A stretch of DNA of 8,479 nucleotides, from contig UQFE01000062.1 of assembly GCA_900540255.1 (NCBI GenBank), forward strand, positions 1-8,479. The letters are read 5' to 3'. Of the stretch, positions 1 to 7,351 are shown piece by piece; position 1 is the first letter of the stretch, and each line of letters opens with the position of its first letter. A program made the position numbers and the translations under genes. Below the pieces are notes generated by a model, which made no database searches, was not told where the DNA came from, and saw nothing but the letters and a program-made list of their open reading frames with translations. This DNA is from an uncultured Clostridium sp. (GTDB lineage: Bacteria > Bacillota > Clostridia > Clostridiales > Clostridiaceae).

Positions 1-39
1 ACATAATATTATTTCCAATTTATTATGTGTTTTAGAGGT

Positions 40-110
40 ATTTTTTATAAAGGGTGGCCTACTTTTTAATGAAATTTATGGTCTACTAATAGTGTCTCCT
101 ATACACATGG
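40..110. mobile_element. Possible insertion-sequence terminus (IS21-like repeats), tentative
   Basis: Two copies of TGGYCTACT lie 23 nt apart: TGGCCTACT at 56-64 and TGGTCTACT at 79-87. Short tandem repeats inside the tip are typical of IS21-family ends, which also begin with TG; on the minus strand a TGTGTATAGGAG tip could start near 108. This would place an element to the left of the window and make the end of the SIR2 frame chimeric. No transposase sequence is visible, so the call is weak. Confidence 0.25.
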
Positions 111-1440
111 CCCTTTTTGCAATATTTTCATATATATATCTAAAATCATTATAATTATCTTTATAATCTCGACGCATCAACTGATTTATTAATCCTAGAT
201 TAAATTTATATAATAATAAATCATATATGTCTTTATTTAAAATATCTTCTTTTAATTCTTCTAAGCATTGTCTTGCTTTATCAAACTCTTGTAATTTAAA
301 TAAATAAAACGCTTTTATATTTTTATCATTTATTGTGTTAATTCTTTTATCAATCTCTAAATAATTGTATTCAATTTCTAAATAATTCAATTTAGTAAAT
401 TCATCCATTATTTGATTGTAGTTATCTAATAAATCATACTGTTCACGTTTATTGTTAATCATAATATTTATATATCTGATACCTGCTTTAATTAATATCT
501 CTTTAACTAATTTCTCTTTTTCACTTCTTTCATCAATAATATCTTTTATAATCAAATACTCTTTTTCATCAATATGAGAAAAGTTCAATGTACTTCCACC
601 TATCACCTCAGCATATTTAAACCTATATACTCTAAAAAGGTCATATATAGAAATCTTTCTAAGTTTTTTAAGTTGAATGCTAGCATAATATAACTTATCT
701 ATAATGCTATTTGGATAACTCTTTATATACATTAACGTTGCATATAACCTTTTACCAAATTCATTTGATAAATTACTTGAAACATTCTCTAAATATTCTT
801 TATCTATTTCTTGTGGACTAATAATAAATATATTATTTTTTTCATAGTAATCTTCTATAAACCCACTATATGCTTCACTAACTTCTTGAATAATAAAATT
901 TTTAGGTCTATCATTTATATCGATATAGCTTTTAGCTAAATAATCTACCCAACTTATTATTTGTTTTAGATTATAATCATTTAATGAATAACCAATAAAT
1001 AAAAATGTATTGCTAACTAATAATGATTTAATATAAGTTTCAATTAAAATATGATTTTGCGAATAATTTAAGTAATCATTTTCTTTAAGGACTATATTTC
1101 CTAATTCCTTTATATCTCCATGCATCTTTATAATATAATTATTCTTTTTAGAATCTAATAAATCTCTATCTTTAGATATAACATCAAATAACATTCTTTG
1201 TTCTATAATCGTATCTTCTAATAATCTATCATAATTCGTTGTTATTATATGCATAGGATTTAGCTTGAAAATTAATTTGTGGATATCATTAGGTTCTCCT
1301 TTTCTGTCTAATTCTTCTTTTATTACTTTTTCATATTCTTCTTTTCCATAAATATTATAATAATATTGCGGAATCTTTAAATATTCATCAGAAGATAATT
1401 TTTCTCCATCTCTATTTGGATAGTTAAGTATAAAATACAA
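76..1440 (-). pseudogene. SIR2-like (SIR2_2-type) NADase domain protein, N-terminally truncated
   Basis: SIR2-fold landmarks are clear: ITTNYDRLLE at residues 66-75 (Asn69 is the conserved asparagine), MHGDI at 106-110 (His107 is the usual catalytic base), and FIGYSLNDYN at 148-157 (the late Rossmann motif). The rest, to residue 454, is helical and not recognised. In this family such proteins hydrolyse NAD, often as abortive-infection effectors. The N-terminal GAGxS-type glycine motif that binds NAD, normally ~40 residues ahead of the present start, is absent. The frame opens with TTG and is preceded two codons upstream by a stop, with no Shine-Dalgarno. A strong terminator lies only ~25 nt upstream, so no promoter is evident. 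I infer a non-functional remnant. The last residues, CIGDTISRP, may come from an inserted element rather than the original gene. The SIR2 assignment is strong; loss of function is inference. Confidence 0.8.
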
Positions 1441-1464
1441 TAATTATAATCTTTTCTATCCAAA

Positions 1465-1495
1465 AAAAATCCACGACATTTCATCGTGGATTTTT
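1465..1495 (-). terminator. Strong intrinsic terminator of the two-gene operon
   Basis: A perfect 12-bp stem (AAAAATCCACGA at 1465-1476 with TCGTGGATTTTT at 1484-1495) encloses a 7-nt loop. On the minus strand it is followed by a run of eight T residues (1462-1469, partly within the stem), a classic intrinsic terminator about 90 nt past the stop of the 465-aa gene. The stem also ends in five T residues on the plus strand, so it may work in both directions. It separates the operon from the SIR2 remnant and leaves that remnant without an obvious source of transcription. Confidence 0.85.
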
Positions 1496-1582
1496 CATCT
1501 AATGACTAAAGTTTGGATACCGTTTAGCATAGTCTATAGATAATTACACTAAGTTGTAAAGTTATTAAATCACTCAAACGCC

Positions 1583-2980
1583 CTAAATACCTTCAATAAA
1601 TAGTCTATCGGCTTCATCAAACTGCTCTTTCATTCCTAGTGCAAGCTCACCTTCAATAAATTCCTGTTTCACTCTGGAAATAAATCTAATATCAGTAAAC
1701 AACCTAGATAATGTAACCATTAAACCACCTAGATCTAATTTTTTAGGATTTTTTGTTATACATACAGTAATTACATTACTACTTGAAGCAATAATATTAG
1801 AATACATTAATATTTTTCTAGTTCTAACCTCACATAATTCTCTGTCTCCATCTTTTTCTTCATTATAAAATAAACCATGTATTAATCCTATTATCATATT
1901 TATAATTACTGCTATAGCAGATGATAATCCTACCTTTTTTATATCCTTAGTTAAGCATAAATAATCATATTGATTTTTATATAATTTTCCTGCAATATTT
2001 TCAGAAAAAACTCCTAATATTGGAATTGGTAATCCTAATTTCGTGTACTTATCAGATTCAAAATGTAGCCCTTGTCTAAAAATAGCTGCTGGTAATCTAT
2101 GAAAATCATCTCTAATCCAGTAATATGCTTCTTCAAATATAGCTAGTAATTGTACCTTTTCATTTGTAAACTTCATTTTTTCTATTCTATAAGACTTAAA
2201 ATCATTCAATGTAATTGTATCTGTTAATATATTTGCTGTACCAAACACCCAGCCTAAAATAGGATCATGCCCTAATGTTTTGTATCTATGATATTTTCCT
2301 TCCAATTTAACATTTTGATCTCGTGACCCCCTAGTTGCATCATAAGGTACGCTTGAATAAACTATTTCTTGCCATGACTTTCCTTCTTGTTGTGTTAATT
2401 TTCTACCTTGTGCTTCTTTACTAACATTCCACCCCTTATGACTATTTACATATTCATCTTTTGTCTGTTTTACTTTATTATCTCCTTCTTTATCATTAAT
2501 TCTTGTTTCACTATTTATTTTTTCTCCAAGCTCTGGCATCAATATCCAACGTAATGTTTGCAATCCTGTTGCAATGAAAAGAAAAGCTATATCTGTTTTA
2601 TTAAGCTTTGTTGCTCTTGAGAACTCTCTATTAATTCTATCTAAGTCTCGATAAGCATTTTGGAATTCTTTATCTGTTAAAATATCCTCTAATTTAACAT
2701 CATAATCGATAATACTGTTTGCTTCATCCACAATCTCATCCCAACTTCTCAATTCTAAATTTTTATTTACCTGATCACACTTTCTGGATTCTAATTTTAT
2801 TTCTAAAAGTTCTTTATCATACCCTAAAGACTTTAGTAACTCTTCTGTTTCACTTATTAATTTATCTCCCTTAACAGCTACATCTTTAAATTCTTTCTTT
2901 ACTTCGTTACTCTCTAGTTCATTTAATTTTAATACTTTATTTATCTCCTTTTCATTCTTAGTATATTTATATATTCCCAA
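1583..2980 (-). CDS. Uncharacterised 465-aa protein with HDPILGWVFGTANILTD segment
   Basis: I do not recognise a named family. The N-terminal ~125 residues are charged and helical. A short hydrophobic stretch lies at 130-148. Residues 155-230 are polar, then comes the distinctive HDPILGWVFGTANILTD at 238-254. A likely membrane segment lies at 351-371, and a weaker hydrophobic stretch at 389-408 sits just before the C-terminal helices. Aromatic and Gly/Pro-rich patches (GLPIPILGVF, 316-325) recall a membrane-associated protein. The TTG start is supported by an AGAGGTG Shine-Dalgarno at 5-nt spacing. It lies 36 nt behind the glycine-rich membrane protein gene and shares its terminator, so the two are very probably co-transcribed and act together. 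The intact reading frame and good signals contrast with the broken neighbours. A role in defence is only a guess from location. Confidence 0.85.
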   Translation of the reverse strand: MGIYKYTKNEKEINKVLKLNELESNEVKKEFKDVAVKGDKLISETEELLKSLGYDKELLEIKLESRKCDQVNKNLELRSWDEIVDEANSIIDYDVKLEDILTDKEFQNAYRDLDRINREFSRATKLNKTDIAFLFIATGLQTLRWILMPELGEKINSETRINDKEGDNKVKQTKDEYVNSHKGWNVSKEAQGRKLTQQEGKSWQEIVYSSVPYDATRGSRDQNVKLEGKYHRYKTLGHDPILGWVFGTANILTDTITLNDFKSYRIEKMKFTNEKVQLLAIFEEAYYWIRDDFHRLPAAIFRQGLHFESDKYTKLGLPIPILGVFSENIAGKLYKNQYDYLCLTKDIKKVGLSSAIAVIINMIIGLIHGLFYNEEKDGDRELCEVRTRKILMYSNIIASSSNVITVCITKNPKKLDLGGLMVTLSRLFTDIRFISRVKQEFIEGELALGMKEQFDEADRLFIEGI

Positions 2981-2985
2981 ATACT

Positions 2986-2992
2986 CACCTCT
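2986..2992 (-). promoter_or_regulatory. Ribosome binding site fixing a TTG start
   Basis: AGAGGTG lies five nucleotides ahead of the TTG at 2978-2980. It decides the start of the 465-aa protein, because no ATG with a comparable site exists nearby in that frame. Confidence 0.75.
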
Positions 2993-3016
2993 TATATATA
3001 AAAAATAGTCGAAAAT

Positions 3017-3571
3017 CTACATAGAATATCCTAAATCCGCTTTTAAATCTCTTACTGCTTGTTGCAATAGAATATTTAAACTTTGAAGATAATCCAATCT
3101 TTCTTTATCTGCATTAGCCTCATCCTTTAAAGCTTTTATAATAGCATTATGCTTTTTTAAAGCTTCTTGATACAACCTTTCTTTTTCTTGCTTTAATTGC
3201 TTTCTTTTAATAGCTGCTATAGTTCCCACTCCACCTGCTGCTAAAACTGCAACTGGTGCAGCAAGAACAAACACCCCTGCAAGCATTGGAGATAAAGCTC
3301 CTCCAATTGCAGCAGAAGCAGCACCTCCTGCTGCCGCTAAACCTGATGTTATTCCTGCAGCACCTAAACCTACAGTTCCTAACCCATAAAGTGCTGCGAA
3401 AGAGATTACACTTCCTACTCCAGCACCAAGTGCTCCTCCTAAAACTTCTGGAATAGCACTATTTTTAATGGTTCTATTTTTATCATTTAAAGCTTCTCCC
3501 GCCTCATTAACTACATTTACTACTGATTGTAAAGATTCAATTGAACTAAACTTCATATCTTTTTTTCTCAT
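3017..3571 (-). CDS. Gly/Ala-rich (glycine-zipper-like) membrane protein with helical tail
   Basis: 184 aa. Residues 1-40 are polar and helical. Residues 41-120 are hydrophobic and extremely rich in Gly and Ala, with many small residues spaced four apart (EVLGGALGAGVGSVISFAAL, AAGGAASAAIGGAL), enough for three or four tightly packed membrane helices or helical hairpins. Residues 121-180 are a charged, heptad-like helix (KRKQLKQEKERLYQEALKK), probably cytoplasmic. Glycine-zipper helices often oligomerise in membranes and can form pores; that role here is inference. The ATG start has GAAAGG about 10 nt upstream and a second GAGG close to it; Met6 is an alternative start. It is the first gene of a pair with the 465-aa protein, 36 nt apart. 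The sequence resembles a family of unknown function that I believe is common in Clostridia. An overlapping plus-strand frame merely mirrors its Ala/Gly codons. Confidence 0.87.
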   Translation of the reverse strand: MRKKDMKFSSIESLQSVVNVVNEAGEALNDKNRTIKNSAIPEVLGGALGAGVGSVISFAALYGLGTVGLGAAGITSGLAAAGGAASAAIGGALSPMLAGVFVLAAPVAVLAAGGVGTIAAIKRKQLKQEKERLYQEALKKHNAIIKALKDEANADKERLDYLQSLNILLQQAVRDLKADLGYSM

Positions 3572-3599
3572 ATCCTCAATACATCCTTTCTTAATAAAG

Positions 3600-3626
3600 C
3601 TTATATAAAATTAATATCTTCTACAA
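3600..3626 (-). promoter_or_regulatory. Candidate promoter close to the two-gene operon
   Basis: On the minus strand TTGTAG (3621-3626) and TATAAG (3600-3605) are separated by 15 nt, placing a start near 3593 with a short leader that holds the ribosome binding site. The spacer is shorter than ideal and the background is AT-rich, so chance similarity is possible. Confidence 0.3.
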
Positions 3627-3788
3627 TTTAATTTACTTATTAATCTTTTAATATCTATTATTTAAAACCAATTTATATATTTTAAAATTTTAATTACTTA
3701 TATTAAATTTTATTCACTATATATAACTTTCATTTTATTCTTTAATATAAACACTATACTTTCCCTAGTTTTCATAATAACTTTATCC

Positions 3789-3816
3789 ATCATATTACCA
3801 AATAACCTATAATCAA
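3789..3816 (-). promoter_or_regulatory. Candidate upstream promoter for the two-gene operon
   Basis: TTGATT (3811-3816) and TATGAT (3789-3794) are spaced 16 nt apart on the minus strand. This matches the vegetative consensus better than the proximal candidate but implies a ~210-nt untranslated leader. It may be an alternative start or chance in AT-rich DNA. Confidence 0.3.
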
Positions 3817-3936
3817 ATCCTATAAATCAACATCTTTGAATATATAAATATCAAAATCAAAATGACATTGCTACAGAAGAAATAAATTATAGAAATTATT
3901 ACAATTAAAAAAAACAAAAAATTCCTTTAATGCTGT

Positions 3937-3964
3937 AAATCTTTATATAGCAATATATAGATTT
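3937..3964. repeat. Near-perfect 12-bp inverted repeat
   Basis: AAATCTTTATAT and ATATATAGATTT flank a 4-nt loop and pair with a single mismatch. No T-run follows on either strand, so it is not an ordinary intrinsic terminator. Confidence 0.6.
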
Positions 3965-3973
3965 ATAATGAAT

Positions 3974-3992
3974 TAGAGAATAATATTCTCTA
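3974..3992. repeat. 19-bp perfect palindrome
   Basis: TAGAGAATAATATTCTCTA is a perfect palindrome around one central base, a form typical of an operator for a dimeric regulator. Its right arm (TTCTCTACA, 3986-3994) is also complementary to 4039-4047, so it could instead take part in a larger hairpin. Confidence 0.6.
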
Positions 3993-4047
3993 CAGGTTAA
4001 TCTTTAAACAATTGCATGTATCTTACTACTATAGCAATTGTAGAGAA
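3986..4047. repeat. Two-tier inverted repeat (possible structured RNA)
   Basis: An outer arm TTCTCTACA (3986-3994) is complementary to TGTAGAGAA (4039-4047). An inner arm ACAATTGC (4008-4015) is complementary to GCAATTGT (4034-4041). The two share a few bases, so outer and inner pairing compete slightly at the junction. The fold would work in either strand's RNA; no gene in the window explains it. Confidence 0.45.
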
Positions 4048-4227
4048 GTGGACTCAATATATTTCAAATTAGGGTACTACTCTAGCTGAGCTAATATCAC
4101 TCTTTACTGAATAGTTAAACGATGAGTTAGCTTAAAGCTTGTACTTTTTTTATATTATCAACTCAGAAAACTAATTACACATAATTATCTAAAGTCTTTT
4201 CTAGTTTAATTTATTATATAGTAATAT

Positions 4228-5685
4228 CTATAGATTATTTTTCAACAAAATTTTTTCAATAATATCAACTGTACTTTCTGTTATTGTAGCTCCTTCATAA
4301 GTTATGATAAGTTTTCCATTAAAATACTTATCATAGATTTCTTGTTTTTCAATCCATCTATTATCATAACTTTCTAATCCAAGCATTCCAAGATGCTCCC
4401 AATAATATTCTTCTTTATTATCTAAAGTTACTGTAAAATCTGGCTCTATCCACTTATCATTATATTTTAATTTTTTTTCATACTCATATTTAATACCATA
4501 TTGATATAATAAATTAGCTATTATTACTTCTGATTTACTACGTACTAAATCTCCTTTTGTAGTTGAATATATTTTTCCTAATTGATGCTTTTCAATACCT
4601 AAGTATTTTCCTATTTCTTGATGCAATTCATTTGATAAAATATTTCCATCAATTAAATAAACTAAATAATCTAACAGTTCATATTTATATTTACGCTTCT
4701 CTTCAATTTCTTTCGTTATTTTTTGCATATAATCATCATCAATTTTATCTGCCTTAATATCAATAATTAATCTTCTATCTAATGGCTTTATTAATTTTAA
4801 TTTCTCATCAACAAAACACTTATAAGTCATATTAACAAGCTTTTGAACTTCCACATCTGATTTTTTAACAGTAGAAATTAAACTTTTAGTTTTAGTACAT
4901 TGTATAATATCTTCTAATTCCTTATTATCTACACTAGATATACCCTTAAAATCCGAAAATCCCTTACATATTAATCTAACCATATCACTATTAATATAAT
5001 ATATTAAACACTTTTGTATATCTGAATCTTCAAAAAATGGTAATGTTTTTAATCCTAACTTTCCAGAAATAAGTTTTTTATATGTTTGCATTAATTTATC
5101 TTGACTTGGAAAAGACCCATCAATGAAATATCTCCTTTTAACATCAATATTTTTATTGGTGTAAAGCAAATATGCATTAGCTGCTTTACCATCTCTTTCT
5201 GCTCTTCCAACCTCTTGATAATATTGTTCTACTGACTCTGGTATCATAAAGTGTATAACTGTTCTTATATCTGGTATATCAATCCCCATTCCAAAAGCAT
5301 TTGTAGCAAAAATTATATTAATATCATTATTCTTATATTTACTTATTATCTCTTTTCTTTCCTTTGCAGTCATATCACCATGAAAGCAAATAGACTTATA
5401 TCCCTTTTCCAATGCTTTTTCTGAAAGTCTCTTTACCCCACGTTCACTTTCAATTCTATACACATATATTAAATTTTTTTCATTTTTGTGGATTTTTAAT
5501 AAATCCCAAACCTTTTCTTCCTTCTCATTTTCATTATTAAATTTAAGAACTTTTAATGAAATCTCAGGTCTCATAAGTAAATTATCTTTAACTATGTTAT
5601 TTTTACATATATTAAATTCATTGCAAATATCAATTATCTCTTTATGATTTAATGTTGCGGTTAAAGCTAAAACTTTAGATATTAA
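4228..5685 (-). pseudogene. RecQ-like helicase with C-terminal PD-(D/E)XK-like nuclease, N-terminal half missing
   Basis: The open frame runs beyond its first Met (5574) to 5685 and begins LISKVLALTATL, which is helicase motif III. The second RecA domain follows: FHGDM (64-68, numbered from that Met), motif V ATNAFGMGIDIPDIRTVIH (90-108) and motif VI QEVGRAERDG (120-129), all RecQ-like. A cysteine-rich RecQ zinc domain is not apparent. The last ~100 residues resemble a PD-(D/E)XK nuclease: SKSEV with Glu349, EPDF with Asp379, YYWEHLGML with Glu393, then RWIEKQEIY. Walker A, motif Ia and the DEAH box are absent, so no ATP-driven activity is possible. Met5574 has no Shine-Dalgarno, and a stop closes the frame just above 5685. 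The front was probably lost by a deletion ending beside the DUF4268-type gene. Intact relatives would be DNA-processing enzymes of the kind found in defence islands. Confidence 0.85.
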
Positions 5686-6634
5686 TTAAATCTTCTCTTG
5701 TATTATTAGTTTTATAATTACATCTATCAACATATCTTTTCCCACTAAATACTTCTTCAATTGTAAAATAAGATTGATTATTTTGATTAGGCAGTGCTAT
5801 TTCATTAACCAATTCTATAGGATTATTTAAAATATAAAATTTATATTCCGATTCTTTATCATCAAAAGAAAATTTATTTTCTCTCTCATTTATATAGTTT
5901 TTTAATCTTTCCTTTATGAAAATATCAACATCTAAACTATCTATTTCTGAAATTTTATTTGGATTTAATATAATTGTTGTATTTAGCTCATATAACTTAG
6001 TCATAACTCCATTCTTTTCTCTAAAAGTATAAAATAATGATTTTTTATAAGGATATCTATTATAATCATTTGGATGTGCATGTATGCCATACTTATATAT
6101 TAAATTAATAGTATCAGCTGCTGGTATTGATATGACTTCTCTCTCATATGTAATTTCATTAAAATTTATATCTTTATCTAGATTCTTATAAAATATTTCA
6201 ACTATTTTTTTCATTTTTAATGCTGTATCTCTAATCCATTTTATATACTTACTCCAATTATTTTTCTCACTAGTTTCTCCGTCCATATATACATCATATA
6301 TCTTTTTTGCTTTACCTACTTTACCTTTAGCCTTAGTAAATGTAAGTTTTTTGCCATATAATTTCTCTATTTCATTTTTATTTGTTTGTAAATAATTAAA
6401 TACTTCTTCATTTTCTGTTATATATATTTCTACTGAAACATAACTCTCTTTTATATTATGTCTTACACATAAATGAAGGTCTTTATTTCCCCAAAATAAA
6501 TCATAGTATGACTTATTCCACGATTTCCTATAATTAAAGTCATTTTTAAATTCTGAGTCATTAAACACTTTATTAACAAATTCATTCCAAAATTGATAAT
6601 GTATTTTTTCTAAACTTACTATTTCCTCCCCCAT
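5675..6634 (-). CDS. DUF4268-type protein (restriction-nuclease-associated domain)
   Basis: 319 aa. Residues ~10-150 resemble DUF4268: an aromatic-rich start (HYQFWNEFVNKVF), then alternating strands with SYVSVEIYI and a closing WSKYIKWIRDTALKMKKIVE helix. That family has a restriction-endonuclease-like context and is often seen in defence loci; the exact reaction is unknown. Residues ~160-300 form a second domain (HAHPNDYNRYPYKKSLFYTF, then LYELNTTIILNP, KFYILNNPIELV and YFTIEEVFSGKRYV), which I believe recurs in such proteins without a known role. The ATG start has AAGGAG 8-9 nt upstream. The end, TREDLINI, runs into the helicase remnant and overlaps its frame by 11 nt. The last few residues may therefore be altered by the same deletion, although the FSGKRYV ending looks close to complete. 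Confidence 0.72.
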   Translation of the reverse strand: MGEEIVSLEKIHYQFWNEFVNKVFNDSEFKNDFNYRKSWNKSYYDLFWGNKDLHLCVRHNIKESYVSVEIYITENEEVFNYLQTNKNEIEKLYGKKLTFTKAKGKVGKAKKIYDVYMDGETSEKNNWSKYIKWIRDTALKMKKIVEIFYKNLDKDINFNEITYEREVISIPAADTINLIYKYGIHAHPNDYNRYPYKKSLFYTFREKNGVMTKLYELNTTIILNPNKISEIDSLDVDIFIKERLKNYINERENKFSFDDKESEYKFYILNNPIELVNEIALPNQNNQSYFTIEEVFSGKRYVDRCNYKTNNTREDLINI

Positions 6635-6668
6635 ATTTATCTCTCCTTAAATTTTTAATATATTAACT

Positions 6669-6715
6669 TTATTTTAATCTAAATACCTCTATCTTTACTT
6701 CCGTTATTTTAATCT
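6669..6715. repeat. 12-bp direct repeat ahead of the DUF4268-type gene
   Basis: TTATTTTAATCT occurs at 6669-6680 and again at 6704-6715, 35 bp apart, in the gap between the LprI-like gene and the DUF4268-type gene. It might be a repeated protein-binding site, but simple AT-rich repeats arise easily by chance. Confidence 0.35.
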
Positions 6716-6725
6716 TAAACAAATG

Positions 6726-7337
6726 TTATCTATAATATTCTGTCCACTCTTCACATTTATCCAATGTCATTTCTATCAAAGTTTGATATCTTACTAAATC
6801 ATCATTCTTATACTCTTCTTCTATCTTTGTCTTTTTTTCTATCCATTTTAATTGGCTTTCAGTTAATCTATCAAAATCCTCTTTATTCCAATCATTCTTA
6901 AAAGTTTGATACATATTATTTAATAATTCATCACTTAATCTATATACAACTCTTGCATTATCAATATTATTTATATCATATGATCTTAATGTTGATATTA
7001 AGGCACTATAATACCTAAAAAAGCCTTGTCCTTTTGTTAATACTTTTCCTATAGATTTCTCTTTCTCTAAATAATCATTTTCTATATCATAACTTTCTTC
7101 ATAAGTTTGTTTGTCATGTTCCTCATTGTCATCATATCTTTCAGCAATTTCCTTATTTTCATCTACTTCATTAGTTTGTTCATTTTTATTTTCTTCACTA
7201 ACTTCATTACTATTATAATTTTCAATACTATCAACAAATTCCTTATTTAATTTTATTTTTTCACCTATTTTATATCCTAATATCCCAACTAAAAACATCG
7301 TTATTAATATACAAATAACAAAATTACTTTTACTAAT
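6726..7337 (-). CDS. Membrane-anchored protein with LprI/DUF1311-like C-terminus; probable ATT start
   Basis: The first ATG (7296-7298) has no ribosome binding site and would cut a membrane helix in half. The frame is open to 7349, and an AGGGGG site (7346-7351) lies 8 nt before an ATT at 7335-7337. Starting there gives 203 aa with a complete N-terminal anchor: SKSN, then FVICILITMFLVGILGY, then lysines. A long acidic, low-complexity linker follows, rich in Asn, Glu and Asp (about residues 35-95). The C-terminal ~100 residues resemble the LprI-like lysozyme-inhibitor family: RLTESQLKWIEKKTKIEEEY, then RYQTLIEMTLDKCEEW. The LprI cysteine pair is not clearly kept. The domain would face outside the cell on its anchor. 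Function in this host is unknown. No T-tailed terminator follows, so read-through into the DUF4268-type gene 91 nt away is possible. Confidence 0.7.
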   Translation of the reverse strand: MSKSNFVICILITMFLVGILGYKIGEKIKLNKEFVDSIENYNSNEVSEENKNEQTNEVDENKEIAERYDDNEEHDKQTYEESYDIENDYLEKEKSIGKVLTKGQGFFRYYSALISTLRSYDINNIDNARVVYRLSDELLNNMYQTFKNDWNKEDFDRLTESQLKWIEKKTKIEEEYKNDDLVRYQTLIEMTLDKCEEWTEYYR

Positions 7338-7345
7338 TTTAAATT

Positions 7346-7351
7346 CCCCCT
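7346..7351 (-). promoter_or_regulatory. Ribosome binding site pointing to an ATT start
   Basis: AGGGGG is the only Shine-Dalgarno-like string ahead of the LprI-like gene. It lies 8 nt from ATT (7335-7337) but 47 nt from the first ATG. There is no ATG, GTG or TTG in frame between them. Confidence 0.6.

Larger units (their letters stand above)
3572..4227. other. 656-nt non-coding stretch with several hairpins
   Basis: No convincing gene is seen on either strand. The half nearest the membrane-protein gene is plain AT-rich DNA with two possible promoters. The half nearest the helicase remnant (3930-4140) is dense in inverted repeats, listed separately, and includes a short tRNA D-arm-like string on the minus strand (4073-4094). 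No T-tailed terminator was found behind the helicase remnant. The stretch could be a leader or small RNA, or debris of a lost element. Confidence 0.6.

Noticed and set aside
1..28. 8-bp inverted repeat (ACATAATA and TATTATGT) at the left edge
   Set aside because: AT-only arms with a 12-nt loop are common by chance in this composition, and the context is cut off by the window edge.
29..37. GTTTTAGAG, reminiscent of some type II CRISPR repeats
   Set aside because: A single short copy with no repeat-spacer pattern anywhere in the window.
3256..3456. 66-codon plus-strand frame rich in Gln and Leu
   Set aside because: It mirrors the Gly/Ala codons of the membrane-protein gene on the other strand, has biased low-complexity sequence, and has no ribosome binding site.
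3930..4140. Retron-type ncRNA for the hairpin cluster
   Set aside because: No reverse transcriptase gene is present nearby, and the branching-G/inverted-repeat layout of a retron is not seen.
4563..4757. 64-codon plus-strand frame
   Set aside because: It lies wholly inside the helicase-nuclease frame, has no ribosome binding site, and has Phe/Leu/Ile-rich composition expected from the antisense of Lys/Glu/Asn codons.
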